From: an uncultured Duncaniella sp.
GTDB lineage: Bacteria > Bacteroidota > Bacteroidia > Bacteroidales > Muribaculaceae
Reading direction: 5' to 3'
Length of the DNA: 63,919 nt
Assembly: GCA_910586305.1 (NCBI GenBank)
Contig: CAJUGS010000016.1
Span: 1-63,919 of the forward strand
Each line of letters opens with the position of its first letter. The stretch's first letter is position 1. The notes beneath the pieces were generated by a model. It saw only the letters and a list, made by a program, of their open reading frames with translations. It was not told where the DNA came from and searched no databases. Both the position numbers and the translations under genes were made by a program. This document shows positions 45,114 through 52,876 of the stretch, in pieces.

Positions 45114-46146
45114 CGATGTCGCTTCCATCCGCCGGTTTCCGGCTGAATGGGAAGACCACCGGACGGTAATGATGGCGTGGCCCCACGCCGACACCGACTG
45201 GAACTATATGCTTGATGACGCACAGAATTGTTTCTTCAACATCATCAGCGAAATAGCAAAAAACGAGAAGGTTCTGATCGTGGGACCCGAACCACTCGGC
45301 GACAGCTATATGAGAGAGCTTTTCGACCGCGAGGCCACACAGAATATCATTTATGCGGAAATACCCACAAACGACACATGGGCACGCGATTTCGGCCCGA
45401 TAACAGTTGAAAACGCCGATGGCTCGCTCTCTCGCCTCGATTTCACATTCAATGGCTGGGGCGACAAATTCGAAGCCGCAAAAGACAACGCCGTAAACGC
45501 CGCGCTTGCCGGAAAAGGACTCCTCGACAACGTGGAGAAAATCGACTTCATCCTCGAAGGAGGCTCCATAGAGACCGACGGCCACGGAACCCTCCTCACA
45601 ACATCACGATGCCTGCTGGCTCCGACACGCAATCCGGATATGTCAAAGCAGGAAATTGAGGCTCTTCTTTCACGTCTGCTTGGAGTAGACCACATCCTCT
45701 GGCTCAATCACGGCGCACTATCGGGCGACGACACCGACTCACATATCGACACACTGGCGCGCCTCGCCCCTGACGATACAATAATATACACCGGCCCCGG
45801 CGACGAGACAGACACCGACCACGAAGAGCTGAAATTGATGCGCGACGAACTCCGGGCGCTGCGCACCCGCGAGGGAAATCCTTTCAACCTCATCGAGCTG
45901 CCACTCCCCGACCCCGTATATGACACCGACGGAATGCAGCTCCCTGCCACGTATGCCAACTATCTCGTAAGCCCAACACATATCTACCTGCCCGTCTACG
46001 CCCAGCCCGCCAAAGACCTCCTGGCACAGCAGACATTGAAAATAGCGTTCCCCGGCCATACGATTGTCCCCATCGACTGTCGAGCACTCGTGTGCCAGCA
46101 CGGATCACTTCACTGCGTCACAATGCAATTACCACAGAAAAAATGA
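45100..46146 (+). CDS. aguA: Agmatine deiminase
   Basis: It converts agmatine to N-carbamoylputrescine. The 348-aa pentein-fold protein has FPAEWEDHRTVMMAWPH at the start, TWARDFGPI, LEGGSIETDGHGTLLTT, LNHGALSGDDTDSHIDTLAR, and the catalytic Cys in GSLHCVTMQLP at the C-terminus. A longer frame (from 45058) lies inside the preceding gene, so ATG 45100 is preferred. Its stop overlaps the aguB start (ATGA). Peptidyl-arginine deiminase is less likely because no signal peptide is present and aguB is next door. Confidence 0.93.
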   Translation: MTITNDVASIRRFPAEWEDHRTVMMAWPHADTDWNYMLDDAQNCFFNIISEIAKNEKVLIVGPEPLGDSYMRELFDREATQNIIYAEIPTNDTWARDFGPITVENADGSLSRLDFTFNGWGDKFEAAKDNAVNAALAGKGLLDNVEKIDFILEGGSIETDGHGTLLTTSRCLLAPTRNPDMSKQEIEALLSRLLGVDHILWLNHGALSGDDTDSHIDTLARLAPDDTIIYTGPGDETDTDHEELKLMRDELRALRTREGNPFNLIELPLPDPVYDTDGMQLPATYANYLVSPTHIYLPVYAQPAKDLLAQQTLKIAFPGHTIVPIDCRALVCQHGSLHCVTMQLPQKK

Positions 46147-47021
46147 AAGTAGGAATCATCCAGCAACACAATACACCATCGGTGGCCGACAACCGCCGAC
46201 GTCTTGCCGAAAAAATCACGAGTCTTGCCGCCCAAGGAGCCGAGCTCGTGGTGCTTCAGGAACTTCACGACTCACTCTACTTCTGCCAGGTAGAAAGCGT
46301 AGACAATTTCGACCTCGCCGTGCCTATACCCGGGGAAGCCACCGAATTCTACAGCGAAGTGGCACGAAAATGCGGCATAGTTCTCGTCACATCGCTCTTC
46401 GAGCGTCGTGCGCCGGGTCTCTACCACAACACCGCCGTAGTATTCGAGAAAGACGGCTCGATGGCCGGAAAATACCGCAAAATGCACATCCCCGATGATC
46501 CAGCCTACTACGAAAAATTCTATTTCACCCCAGGCGACATCGGATTCACGCCCATCGACACATCCGTCGGACGGCTCGGAGTGCTCGTATGCTGGGACCA
46601 ATGGTACCCCGAGGCAGCCAGACTCATGGCCATGGCCGGAGCCGAACTCCTCATCTACCCCACGGCCATAGGCTGGGAAAGCAGCGACACCGAGGCCGAA
46701 AAGGAGAGACAGAGAGAAGCCTGGATAACCGTACAGCGCGGCCACGCCGTAGCCAACGGCCTACCAGTTATTACCGTCAACCGCGTGGGCCACGAACCTG
46801 ACCCATCACAAGCCACCGGAGGCATCCTCTTCTGGGGATCAAGTTTCATAGCCGGCCCGCAGGGAGAGTTTCTCTACCGTGCTCCTGACGACAGCGAGAC
46901 AACAGCCATAATAGATATCGACATGAAGCGCTCCGAGCAAGTGCGTCGCTGGTGGCCGTTCCTGCGCGACCGCCGCATAGAAGAATACGGCAAAATCACA
47001 CGCCGCTACATCGATGACTGA
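46143..47021 (+). CDS. aguB: N-carbamoylputrescine amidase
   Basis: A nitrilase-fold enzyme that hydrolyses N-carbamoylputrescine to putrescine, completing the pathway begun by AguA. The catalytic triad is visible: Glu in VLQELHDSL, Lys in KYRKMHIPDD, Cys in LVCWDQWYPEAAR. 292 aa, full length. It overlaps aguA by 4 nt and the next gene by 8 nt. The arginine decarboxylase that would supply agmatine is not in the window. Confidence 0.94.
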   Translation: MKVGIIQQHNTPSVADNRRRLAEKITSLAAQGAELVVLQELHDSLYFCQVESVDNFDLAVPIPGEATEFYSEVARKCGIVLVTSLFERRAPGLYHNTAVVFEKDGSMAGKYRKMHIPDDPAYYEKFYFTPGDIGFTPIDTSVGRLGVLVCWDQWYPEAARLMAMAGAELLIYPTAIGWESSDTEAEKERQREAWITVQRGHAVANGLPVITVNRVGHEPDPSQATGGILFWGSSFIAGPQGEFLYRAPDDSETTAIIDIDMKRSEQVRRWWPFLRDRRIEEYGKITRRYIDD

Positions 47022-47529
47022 AACAGCGCCATTCACCACCACATCGGGCCGATATCTCTCCACACTCATCGGACTGTGGCTCCCGCGACACGGATGGAAG
47101 ATAGCACTCCCACTCATAGCGGTTGCCGCGGCAGGCATCATACTCCCCGATGCGCGACTCATACTCGTGGCACTCATGCTGCTTTTCATAGTCATGCCGA
47201 TGGGAATGAGCTTTCTGTACACCTACTATATGCTCACCCCCGAAGCACGAAGAGCCATTCTGCCAAAGCAAGTCATGATAGCACCGGGAGAATACCTCCG
47301 CCTCCACTATCTGCCTTCCGAAAAACCGGAGACAGAGAAAACAGACGAAACAGACGAAACCGCAATCGATACATTTCCCGTCCCTGCCGACGAGACAATT
47401 CCATGGACAGATATACGACGTGTGAAACTCACATCATCGGCCATCGTCTACATCCTCAACACCAAAAGGCTCCAGTTCATCCTCATTCCCTCCTCGGCCA
47501 TTCCCAAAGGAGCCATACTCACAGTCTGA
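47014..47529 (+). CDS. Membrane protein with PH-like C-terminal domain
   Basis: 171 aa with two adjacent membrane helices (residues ~28-45 and 48-72), then a soluble part containing a Glu/Thr-rich loop (EKPETEKTDETDETA) and beta strands (IPWTDIRRVKLTSSAIVYIL... RLQFILIPSSAI). This layout resembles YcxB-like proteins, which carry a PH-like domain after two helices. Function unknown. It overlaps aguB by 8 nt and is the last gene before a strong terminator. Confidence 0.65.
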   Translation: MTETAPFTTTSGRYLSTLIGLWLPRHGWKIALPLIAVAAAGIILPDARLILVALMLLFIVMPMGMSFLYTYYMLTPEARRAILPKQVMIAPGEYLRLHYLPSEKPETEKTDETDETAIDTFPVPADETIPWTDIRRVKLTSSAIVYILNTKRLQFILIPSSAIPKGAILTV

Positions 47530-47553
47530 CCGGCACTTGACGGATAACAAAAC

Positions 47554-47602
47554 AGTGCTGTCCCGGCAGGCGCTTCTTGCGTCTTTGCCGGGACAGCACT
47601 AT
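47554..47602. terminator. Terminator after the agmatine operon
   Basis: A 15-bp perfect stem (47554-47568 with 47586-47600) and a 17-nt loop, followed by ATTTAT. It lies between converging genes and may serve both. Confidence 0.75.
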
Positions 47603-47649
47603 TTATATCATAATTTCGGCGGAGTACTCAGATGGCAGAGTTAATCTCT

Positions 47650-48075
47650 TTAATCCTCGTCATCCTCATCAAGGAAATCAAAATCCCATCCGTCCTCCGA
47701 AATTGACTCGGTAAACTGGGCAAGATCACGACCCTCACGCTTGGTGGGACGCCCCAAACCTTTACGGCGATCAATGAAGCCCGATATTCTCACGATGTCA
47801 AGCAAGTCAAGCTCGCTCTTCGGAGTAATATTCTCCATATAGTCAGGCACAAGCTTTGCACCAAGACGGTTTTGGGTGAGAGCCTTGACACGGAACGAAT
47901 ACGTCACCGGAGGTTTTCTCACATCCACCACATCACCAACCTTGATGGTGCGCGACGGCTTCACAGCCACACCACCCATGAGCACACGGCCCTTCTTGCA
48001 GGCCTCAGTGGCCACGGTGCGGGTCTTGAACACACGCATGGCCCACAGCCACTTGTCGACACGGACTTCGTTCAT
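47650..48075 (-). CDS. S4-domain RNA-binding protein (Hsp15-like)
   Basis: 141 aa beginning with an S4 RNA-binding domain (VRVDKWLWAMRVFKTRTVATEACKKGRV), as in heat-shock protein 15 (HslR), which rescues 50S subunits carrying a nascent chain. The C-terminus is highly acidic (DFDFLDEDDED). It lies 5 nt downstream of pth, itself a peptidyl-tRNA rescue enzyme, so the two share a transcript and a theme. Confidence 0.85.
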   Translation of the reverse strand: MNEVRVDKWLWAMRVFKTRTVATEACKKGRVLMGGVAVKPSRTIKVGDVVDVRKPPVTYSFRVKALTQNRLGAKLVPDYMENITPKSELDLLDIVRISGFIDRRKGLGRPTKREGRDLAQFTESISEDGWDFDFLDEDDED

Positions 48076-48080
48076 AGCTC

Positions 48081-48644
48081 CTACTTGTTGTTGAAATTAC
48101 ACATTGCGGTCTGTATGCCGGCAAGACAGAAAGTCTTCACAGCATCCACCGCCACATTTATTCTCTCAGGCATAGCCTCCATCTCAGCAGGGGTGAACAT
48201 ACCGAGCACATAGTCAATCTGCGCACCTCGCGGAAAGTCGTTACCTATACCGAAACGCAGACGCGGATAGGCCTGTGTGCCCACCATCTGCGCTATATTT
48301 TTGAGTCCGTTATGGCCGGCATCGCTTCCTGAGCCCTTGAGGCGTATGGCCCCGAAAGGAAGTGCGCAATCGTCGACAATCACGAGCACACTCGACACAT
48401 CGATTCCCTCCTTCTGCATCCAGTACCTCACGGCATTGCCCGAAAGATTCATGTAAGTCGAGGGTTTGAGTATAACAAGCTGGGCGTTCTTCACCCTGCA
48501 GCGAGCTATGTCGCCATAACGTTCGGTAGAAAAAGTGGCATTGCAGCTCCTGGCAAGCGCGTCGGCCACCATAAAACCCGCATTATGGCGGGTTCCTTCG
48601 TATTCCGGACCAATATTTCCGAGCCCGACTATAAGAAACTTCAT
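48081..48644 (-). CDS. pth: Peptidyl-tRNA hydrolase
   Basis: It releases peptides from tRNAs dropped by ribosomes. 187 aa from ATG 48644 (MKFLIVGLGN). Motifs GLGNIGPEYEGTRHNAGF (with the catalytic His), STYMNLSG, DDCALPFG and GHNGLKNI are intact. A frame extending to 48674 is possible, but family starts favour 48644. Downstream of rplY on the minus strand. Confidence 0.95.
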   Translation of the reverse strand: MKFLIVGLGNIGPEYEGTRHNAGFMVADALARSCNATFSTERYGDIARCRVKNAQLVILKPSTYMNLSGNAVRYWMQKEGIDVSSVLVIVDDCALPFGAIRLKGSGSDAGHNGLKNIAQMVGTQAYPRLRFGIGNDFPRGAQIDYVLGMFTPAEMEAMPERINVAVDAVKTFCLAGIQTAMCNFNNK

Positions 48645-48673
48645 AATCTTCTCACATATATGCACATAAATCA

Positions 48674-48714
48674 CACAGATTTCCCCTCCGCCGATGGCGA
48701 TGAGAAAATCTGTG
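48674..48714 (-). other. Hairpin between rplY and pth
   Basis: CACAGATTT pairs with AAATCTGTG with an inner GC-rich part (48674-48714). It may be a partial terminator or an RNA-processing stem that separates expression of rplY from pth. The 3' side has no strong U-run. Confidence 0.4.
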
Positions 48715-48752
48715 GAATAAGAGTTTCAAGCCGAAATGGCTGTCGTCCTTGA

Positions 48753-49400
48753 TTACTGGGCGTTGGCCTGTGCACCGCGGGCGGCACGGGTAAGAGCCAC
48801 AGCGCAGACAACGGCATTCTTGGCGTTCATCAGCTCGAGACCGTCGAAGTGGAGGTCGCCGATCTGGAGAGTCTTGCCAAGACCGAGGTGGTCAACGTTG
48901 ATCACAACGCGCTCGGGAATTTCGGTATAGATAGCCTTAACCTTGATTTTCTTCATGGAAAGGTTGAGCTTACCACCGGCCTTCACACCTTCGGCGTGGC
49001 CTTCGAGCTTAACGGGCACGAGGATGGTGACGGGCTTCTTGTCGTTCACCTCAAGGAGGTCCATGTGGAGGATGGTGTCCTTAACGGGGTGGAACTGGAT
49101 GTCCTTGAGCACGGCCATACGCTTTTCGCCGTTTACAGTGAGCTCGATAGCGAAAATCTCGGGGGTATATACGAGCTTGCGGACTGCGTCCTGAGACACT
49201 ACGAGGTCGGTAGTGATGAGGCCCTTGTTGTTGCCGATCTCAACAATCTTCTCGCCGGCCTTAAGAGTACCGTTGTAGGGAAGGTCGATGATTTCGCCAC
49301 CGTTGAGGACAACGGGGATCTTGTTCTCCTTGCGGAGCAACTTGGCAGCCTTCTTACCGAGGTCGGTACGGGGCTCTGCGGTCAGCTGAAATGTCTTCAT
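48753..49400 (-). CDS. rplY: 50S ribosomal protein L25 (general stress protein Ctc type)
   Basis: 215 aa: an N-terminal L25 5S-rRNA-binding domain (FQLTAEPRTDLGKKAAKLLR... DLLEVNDKKPV) plus the C-terminal TL5/CTC domain (about residues 100-190). The rplY-pth order is widespread in bacteria. A -7 box TAACTTTG (complement of 49494-49501) lies about 95 nt upstream, giving a long leader that may carry control; I see no clear ligand. The last ~25 residues are Ala-rich. Confidence 0.94.
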   Translation of the reverse strand: MKTFQLTAEPRTDLGKKAAKLLRKENKIPVVLNGGEIIDLPYNGTLKAGEKIVEIGNNKGLITTDLVVSQDAVRKLVYTPEIFAIELTVNGEKRMAVLKDIQFHPVKDTILHMDLLEVNDKKPVTILVPVKLEGHAEGVKAGGKLNLSMKKIKVKAIYTEIPERVVINVDHLGLGKTLQIGDLHFDGLELMNAKNAVVCAVALTRAARGAQANAQ

Positions 49401-49630
49401 TTTCTGATTTGGTTTTAATTGTGTTACTAAAAATTAAGTTGTTGGTTGAAAGCTCCTTAATTTCCCATCACACGGGATGCTAAAAAGCGGTTGCAAAGTT
49501 ACGCAAAATTCCATTGCGAAACCTCATCTGTTAGAAAATTTTAACAATATTCATCCCTCGGCTACAATATTGTCCTAAACGTTTTTAGAAAAAATAAAAA
49601 GGAAGTAGAAACTAAGGCAGAAAAACTACC

Positions 49631-50314
49631 TTATAAATCCTCTCCATTCGCACGATTGTATTCATTATCATAGAACATGGTTATGTAGTACTTGTCGTAT
49701 ATTTCAGAAATCATAAACCATACGGGCTTTTTGGAACATAAATCAATCATATAATCAAATGACATATTAATTAGCGCATCTTGCATTTCTTCTGTTGGAT
49801 TCGCAAGTTCTTCTGCCGTATATTTCTCCAAGACGATAGGCAATAATTTTTCTCGCAATAATGTCGTATCTAATAATTCTGCTGGTTGCTGATAAAAGAT
49901 AGCCTGATATCGCTTGTTTTCTACACTCATTTTGTAGCATATGTCTTCATCATCAGGTATAAGTTCATTACCTAAAGACATATATTTTGGATTCTTTCCA
50001 AATTGGCGACACAGATTATTGAATCTGATTTGAATTGAGCGTTCATCGACAGGATTAGCATCACATATCATTATCCGGTATACCTTATCGCCATTTGTTG
50101 CTATGTGAAGATTTACATCCCTACCATTAAATACTCCCTCCAAAACATCCTTGTAATAGGAATTGGCACGAAAACCCTTTGCCTTTAGCTTTTGAATCAT
50201 GACGGACTTACTGCCATCAACAGGGATTCCAAGAAACTGTGTTACATCTTTTTGAGCGTATGCAGCACAAATGGTAACTAAAGACAAGATAATGCCAGCG
50301 ATTGCCTTTTTCAT
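49631..50314 (-). CDS. Exported protein of unknown function
   Basis: 227 aa with a 20-residue signal peptide (ending AYA) and a soluble alpha/beta body. It opens VTQFLGIPVDGSKSVMIQKLKAKGFR, a phrase typical of small Bacteroidales periplasmic proteins of unknown function. No catalytic motif is seen. Its DNA is clearly more AT-rich than rplY next door. It lies just downstream of the 6S-like RNA terminator on the same strand; a promoter of its own is not obvious. Confidence 0.7.
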   Translation of the reverse strand: MKKAIAGIILSLVTICAAYAQKDVTQFLGIPVDGSKSVMIQKLKAKGFRANSYYKDVLEGVFNGRDVNLHIATNGDKVYRIMICDANPVDERSIQIRFNNLCRQFGKNPKYMSLGNELIPDDEDICYKMSVENKRYQAIFYQQPAELLDTTLLREKLLPIVLEKYTAEELANPTEEMQDALINMSFDYMIDLCSKKPVWFMISEIYDKYYITMFYDNEYNRANGEDL

Positions 50315-50349
50315 ATTCTAACTAAAACGCACCACAGTTACCATAAGTG

Positions 50350-50573
50350 CAATTAAAAATTTAGAAGCGTGGAACTGTAATGCCACGTCTTAATGCGAAG
50401 GTGGTAGGAATACCTTGATGAGCAGATGTGGGAATAACAGCCCCACGCATATGCGTGGAGACTATTACGCCATCTCTTGCTCATGTGAATAAAGTTTCCT
50501 ACGCTTTTCGCATACAAGAAGAAGACATAACGCCTCTTTTTTTCAAAATGTCTTTATGGGACTACTCCCAATC
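50350..50573 (-). ncRNA. 6S-like structured RNA (Bacteroidales-1 RNA candidate)
   Basis: On the minus strand a consensus promoter, a structured ~224-nt interval and a terminator line up. The core (50393-50513) is a rod: ATGCGAA/TTCGCAT, an internal loop, GTAGGAA/TTCCTAC, an asymmetric central bubble, ATGAGCA/TGCTCAT, GATG/CATC, and a terminal CCACGC-ATAT-GCGTGG hairpin. The 5' part holds GGGA-gtag-TCCC and AAGACAT/ATGTCTT. The 3' end is a hairpin (about 50365-50390) with a U-rich tail. A rod with a central bubble is the 6S RNA plan, and from memory the Bacteroidales-1 motif (Rfam) has this promoter-rod-terminator layout. The 77-codon frame on the plus strand here is a shadow. Confidence 0.65.
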
Positions 50574-50578
50574 AACGG

Positions 50579-50609
50579 CAAAGTTACGACTTTTTGCGGT
50601 GAAAGTCAA
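50579..50609 (-). promoter_or_regulatory. Promoter of the 6S-like RNA
   Basis: On the minus strand TTG (complement of 50607-50609), 20 nt, TAACTTTG (complement of 50579-50586). Predicted start near 50573. An AT-rich hairpin (50628-50657) lies just upstream. Confidence 0.7.
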
Positions 50610-50661
50610 TAGTCTAATCAAAAATAAGTTAGGTTCTATAAAAATATATAACCTAACCTAA

Positions 50662-50909
50662 AATATATGCAGGGCAAAAGAGAAATGCTTCTATCAGTTT
50701 TTCTTTTCACCAACCCTTATCTCTATCCCCATTATTGACCAATGAAAAAAGAAGAACAAGGCAAACAAATAAAGATAACGACCGCAAATTATCTATAAAT
50801 GCCTCTATTTATTTTCATCCAATTATCTAAATAGTACGAATTTAGTACAATTGCACGCAGTTATACTATTGATACTCAACATAAATATATCTTAGACTAA
50901 AATTGAGGT
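50662..50909. other. AT-rich intergenic stretch
   Basis: About 250 bases between the 6S-like RNA promoter and the gene remnant. Very AT-rich; I see no open frame, RNA fold or repeat that I can support. Confidence 0.4.
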
Positions 50910-51197
50910 TTAATTGATTTGTAAATTGCCGAGGTCAAGTGATGAGGAATACTCTCTGAACAACTGGTCAAAGGCAGGTACGGAAATATCCGGACGATTA
51001 AAACGGTTTCCTATCAGGCATCTTGAAAAGACTTCGAGAAACGGCATCATGGAATCCTTTGGAGCGGCATTATATATGGAGTCCAATGCAAACCAATCGC
51101 CCCTATTCATTGCAGCGCCTATACGCTCATCATATGACTGAGCCGAACTGGCCAAAGATAAAACAATGACAACGACATAGAAAAACAGTTTTCGCAT
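50910..51197 (-). pseudogene. N-terminal remnant of an exported protein (probably a retropepsin-like protease)
   Basis: A 95-codon frame with a signal peptide (to about SSA) followed by YDERIGAAMNRGDWFALDSIYNAAP and PFLEVFSRCLIGNRFNRPDIS. I recognise this as the opening of a larger Bacteroidales secreted protein, from memory an aspartic (retropepsin-like) protease of several hundred residues. Here it stops after DLGNLQIN, with only AT-rich DNA beyond, so the catalytic part is missing. It is best read as a decayed gene; a short functional secreted protein is less likely. Confidence 0.55.
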
Positions 51198-51385
51198 AAT
51201 GGATTATATCTTTGTAATAAGACCAATAGCAAAGATAGTGAATAATCCATAAAAAAATCAAATCCTCCTGCATTATTGACTCTTTCTGGCTTAATTTGAG
51301 TTCCGTAAGGATTTGTAACATATGCTTTTTTTCATTATTTTTGTCAAAATAAGTTTTTACTGAAAAAATACCAAATACAGATTCC

Positions 51386-52756
51386 ATGAACAGACTAACG
51401 TTAAGACTGATTATTTTGACATTAATCTGTCAACTCCCCCTGATATCTCACAGCTTCTCGAGATATCGCAACAATTCTTCTCATAACACCCAAAAAAAAG
51501 AGAATACTCGTCTGATTGTAACAACAGACCTTGGTGGAAGTGATCCGGACGACATACAGTCAATGATTCATCTCCTTGTGTGTTCAGACCGTATAGATAT
51601 TGAAGGACTGATAAGTTCTGAAGCTTGGGTAGATGATCCTGACAAGACAGACAAACTTAGAAAGACTGTGAATGATTTCATAGAAGTCCTGCCCACCTTG
51701 CGCATTCACTCTTCCGATTATCCGTCTGCCGAATATCTAAGATCCATCGTGGCTCAAGGACAAGACAAGCCACATATGGACGGAGTGGGAGAAGGAAAAG
51801 ACTCTCCGGGCTCGGAAATGATTGTTGCAGCAATAACAAACAATGACAAACGTCCGTTATGGATTGCCGCATGGGGTGGAATGAACACTGTGGCGCAAGC
51901 TTTGTACAAACTCAAAAATACTACCAACAAAAAGACTTTCGGAAAATATCTGTCTAAACTCAGGGTATATGACATACTCGGACAGGATGATGCCGGCGCG
52001 TATATAGCAAAGAACTATCCCGACCTTATCTACATAAGAAACAAAGAAGTATACGGATGGGCACCAAACGACCAGTGGACAAAAGACAATATACAGAATC
52101 GTCTTCCACTGGGAGCCCACTATCCAAACCGCATATGGGCGACCGAGGGGGATTCACCGTCATTCCTTTATGTCTATTCCAACGGACTGAATAATCCGGA
52201 ACATCCTGATTACGGAGGTTGGGGCGGACGATTTTCGAAAGATAAAATCAAGAACATACGAGGGATGGACTTCGTGGAAAAAAGTGGCAAAAGCGAAGCT
52301 GTTTTCGACGACTATTATATGATTGGAAGTGCGCCGGAAGGAAATATGGCAATCAAGAAGTGGGAGAAAGCAATACACAATAATTTTGCCGCAAGAATGA
52401 TATGGAGCCAGGAAAAGAGCTTTGACAAGGCCAACCATCACCCCGTGGCTGCTCTCAATGGAAATACAGACAGAGCCACAGTATATATGTCGGCAAAACC
52501 GGGAAATACAGTACGTCTGTCTGCGTCCGGTTCATATGACCCGGATGGCAACGAGCTTGGATACTCATGGTCGGTATATGAAGAGCCATCCGACTATGAA
52601 GGCAAAGTGGTGATTGAAGGCTCAAATGAAAGTGAGTGCAGGATTAAGATACCAACGATGGCGAAAAAAGCAAAAATACATATCATTCTTGAAGTGACCG
52701 ACAACGGCTTCCCAAGACTGACCTCATATCGAAGAATCGTAATCACAACGAAATAG
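51386..52756 (+). CDS. Exported DUF1593 (nucleoside-hydrolase-like) protein
   Basis: A 456-aa secreted protein with a signal peptide (~25 residues). The N-terminal domain has the nucleoside-hydrolase-like opening RLIVTTDLGGSDPDDIQSMIHLL, whose aspartates would bind calcium, plus WIAAWGGMNTVAQAL. The C-terminal ~90 residues form an Ig-like domain (VRLSASGSYDPDGNELGYSW). This is the DUF1593/Sde182 family, found in polysaccharide-degrading bacteria with unproven substrates. It lies in the AT-richer segment and ends at a strong inverted repeat shared with clpC. Confidence 0.85.
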   Translation: MNRLTLRLIILTLICQLPLISHSFSRYRNNSSHNTQKKENTRLIVTTDLGGSDPDDIQSMIHLLVCSDRIDIEGLISSEAWVDDPDKTDKLRKTVNDFIEVLPTLRIHSSDYPSAEYLRSIVAQGQDKPHMDGVGEGKDSPGSEMIVAAITNNDKRPLWIAAWGGMNTVAQALYKLKNTTNKKTFGKYLSKLRVYDILGQDDAGAYIAKNYPDLIYIRNKEVYGWAPNDQWTKDNIQNRLPLGAHYPNRIWATEGDSPSFLYVYSNGLNNPEHPDYGGWGGRFSKDKIKNIRGMDFVEKSGKSEAVFDDYYMIGSAPEGNMAIKKWEKAIHNNFAARMIWSQEKSFDKANHHPVAALNGNTDRATVYMSAKPGNTVRLSASGSYDPDGNELGYSWSVYEEPSDYEGKVVIEGSNESECRIKIPTMAKKAKIHIILEVTDNGFPRLTSYRRIVITTK

Positions 52757-52772
52757 ACTTTGTGAAAATTCA

Positions 52773-52831
52773 ATATCTACGGTAAAGGCTATCTCACCAT
52801 TAGCGGAAGAGATAGCCTTTACTGTAGATAT
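52773..52831. terminator. Bidirectional terminator
   Basis: A 23-bp inverted repeat with a single G/U-type mismatch (52773-52795 pairs with 52809-52831) and a 13-nt loop, between the converging DUF1593 and clpC genes. Confidence 0.8.
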
Positions 52832-52876
52832 CAGTCTAATTTCCTACCGGTTGAAACCGGTCACTGATGTGTCGCG

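Noticed and set aside
50428..50661. A 77-codon plus-strand frame
   Set aside because: It lies across the 6S-like RNA on the opposite strand; the sequence is explained by RNA helices and a promoter, and the peptide has no protein-like pattern.
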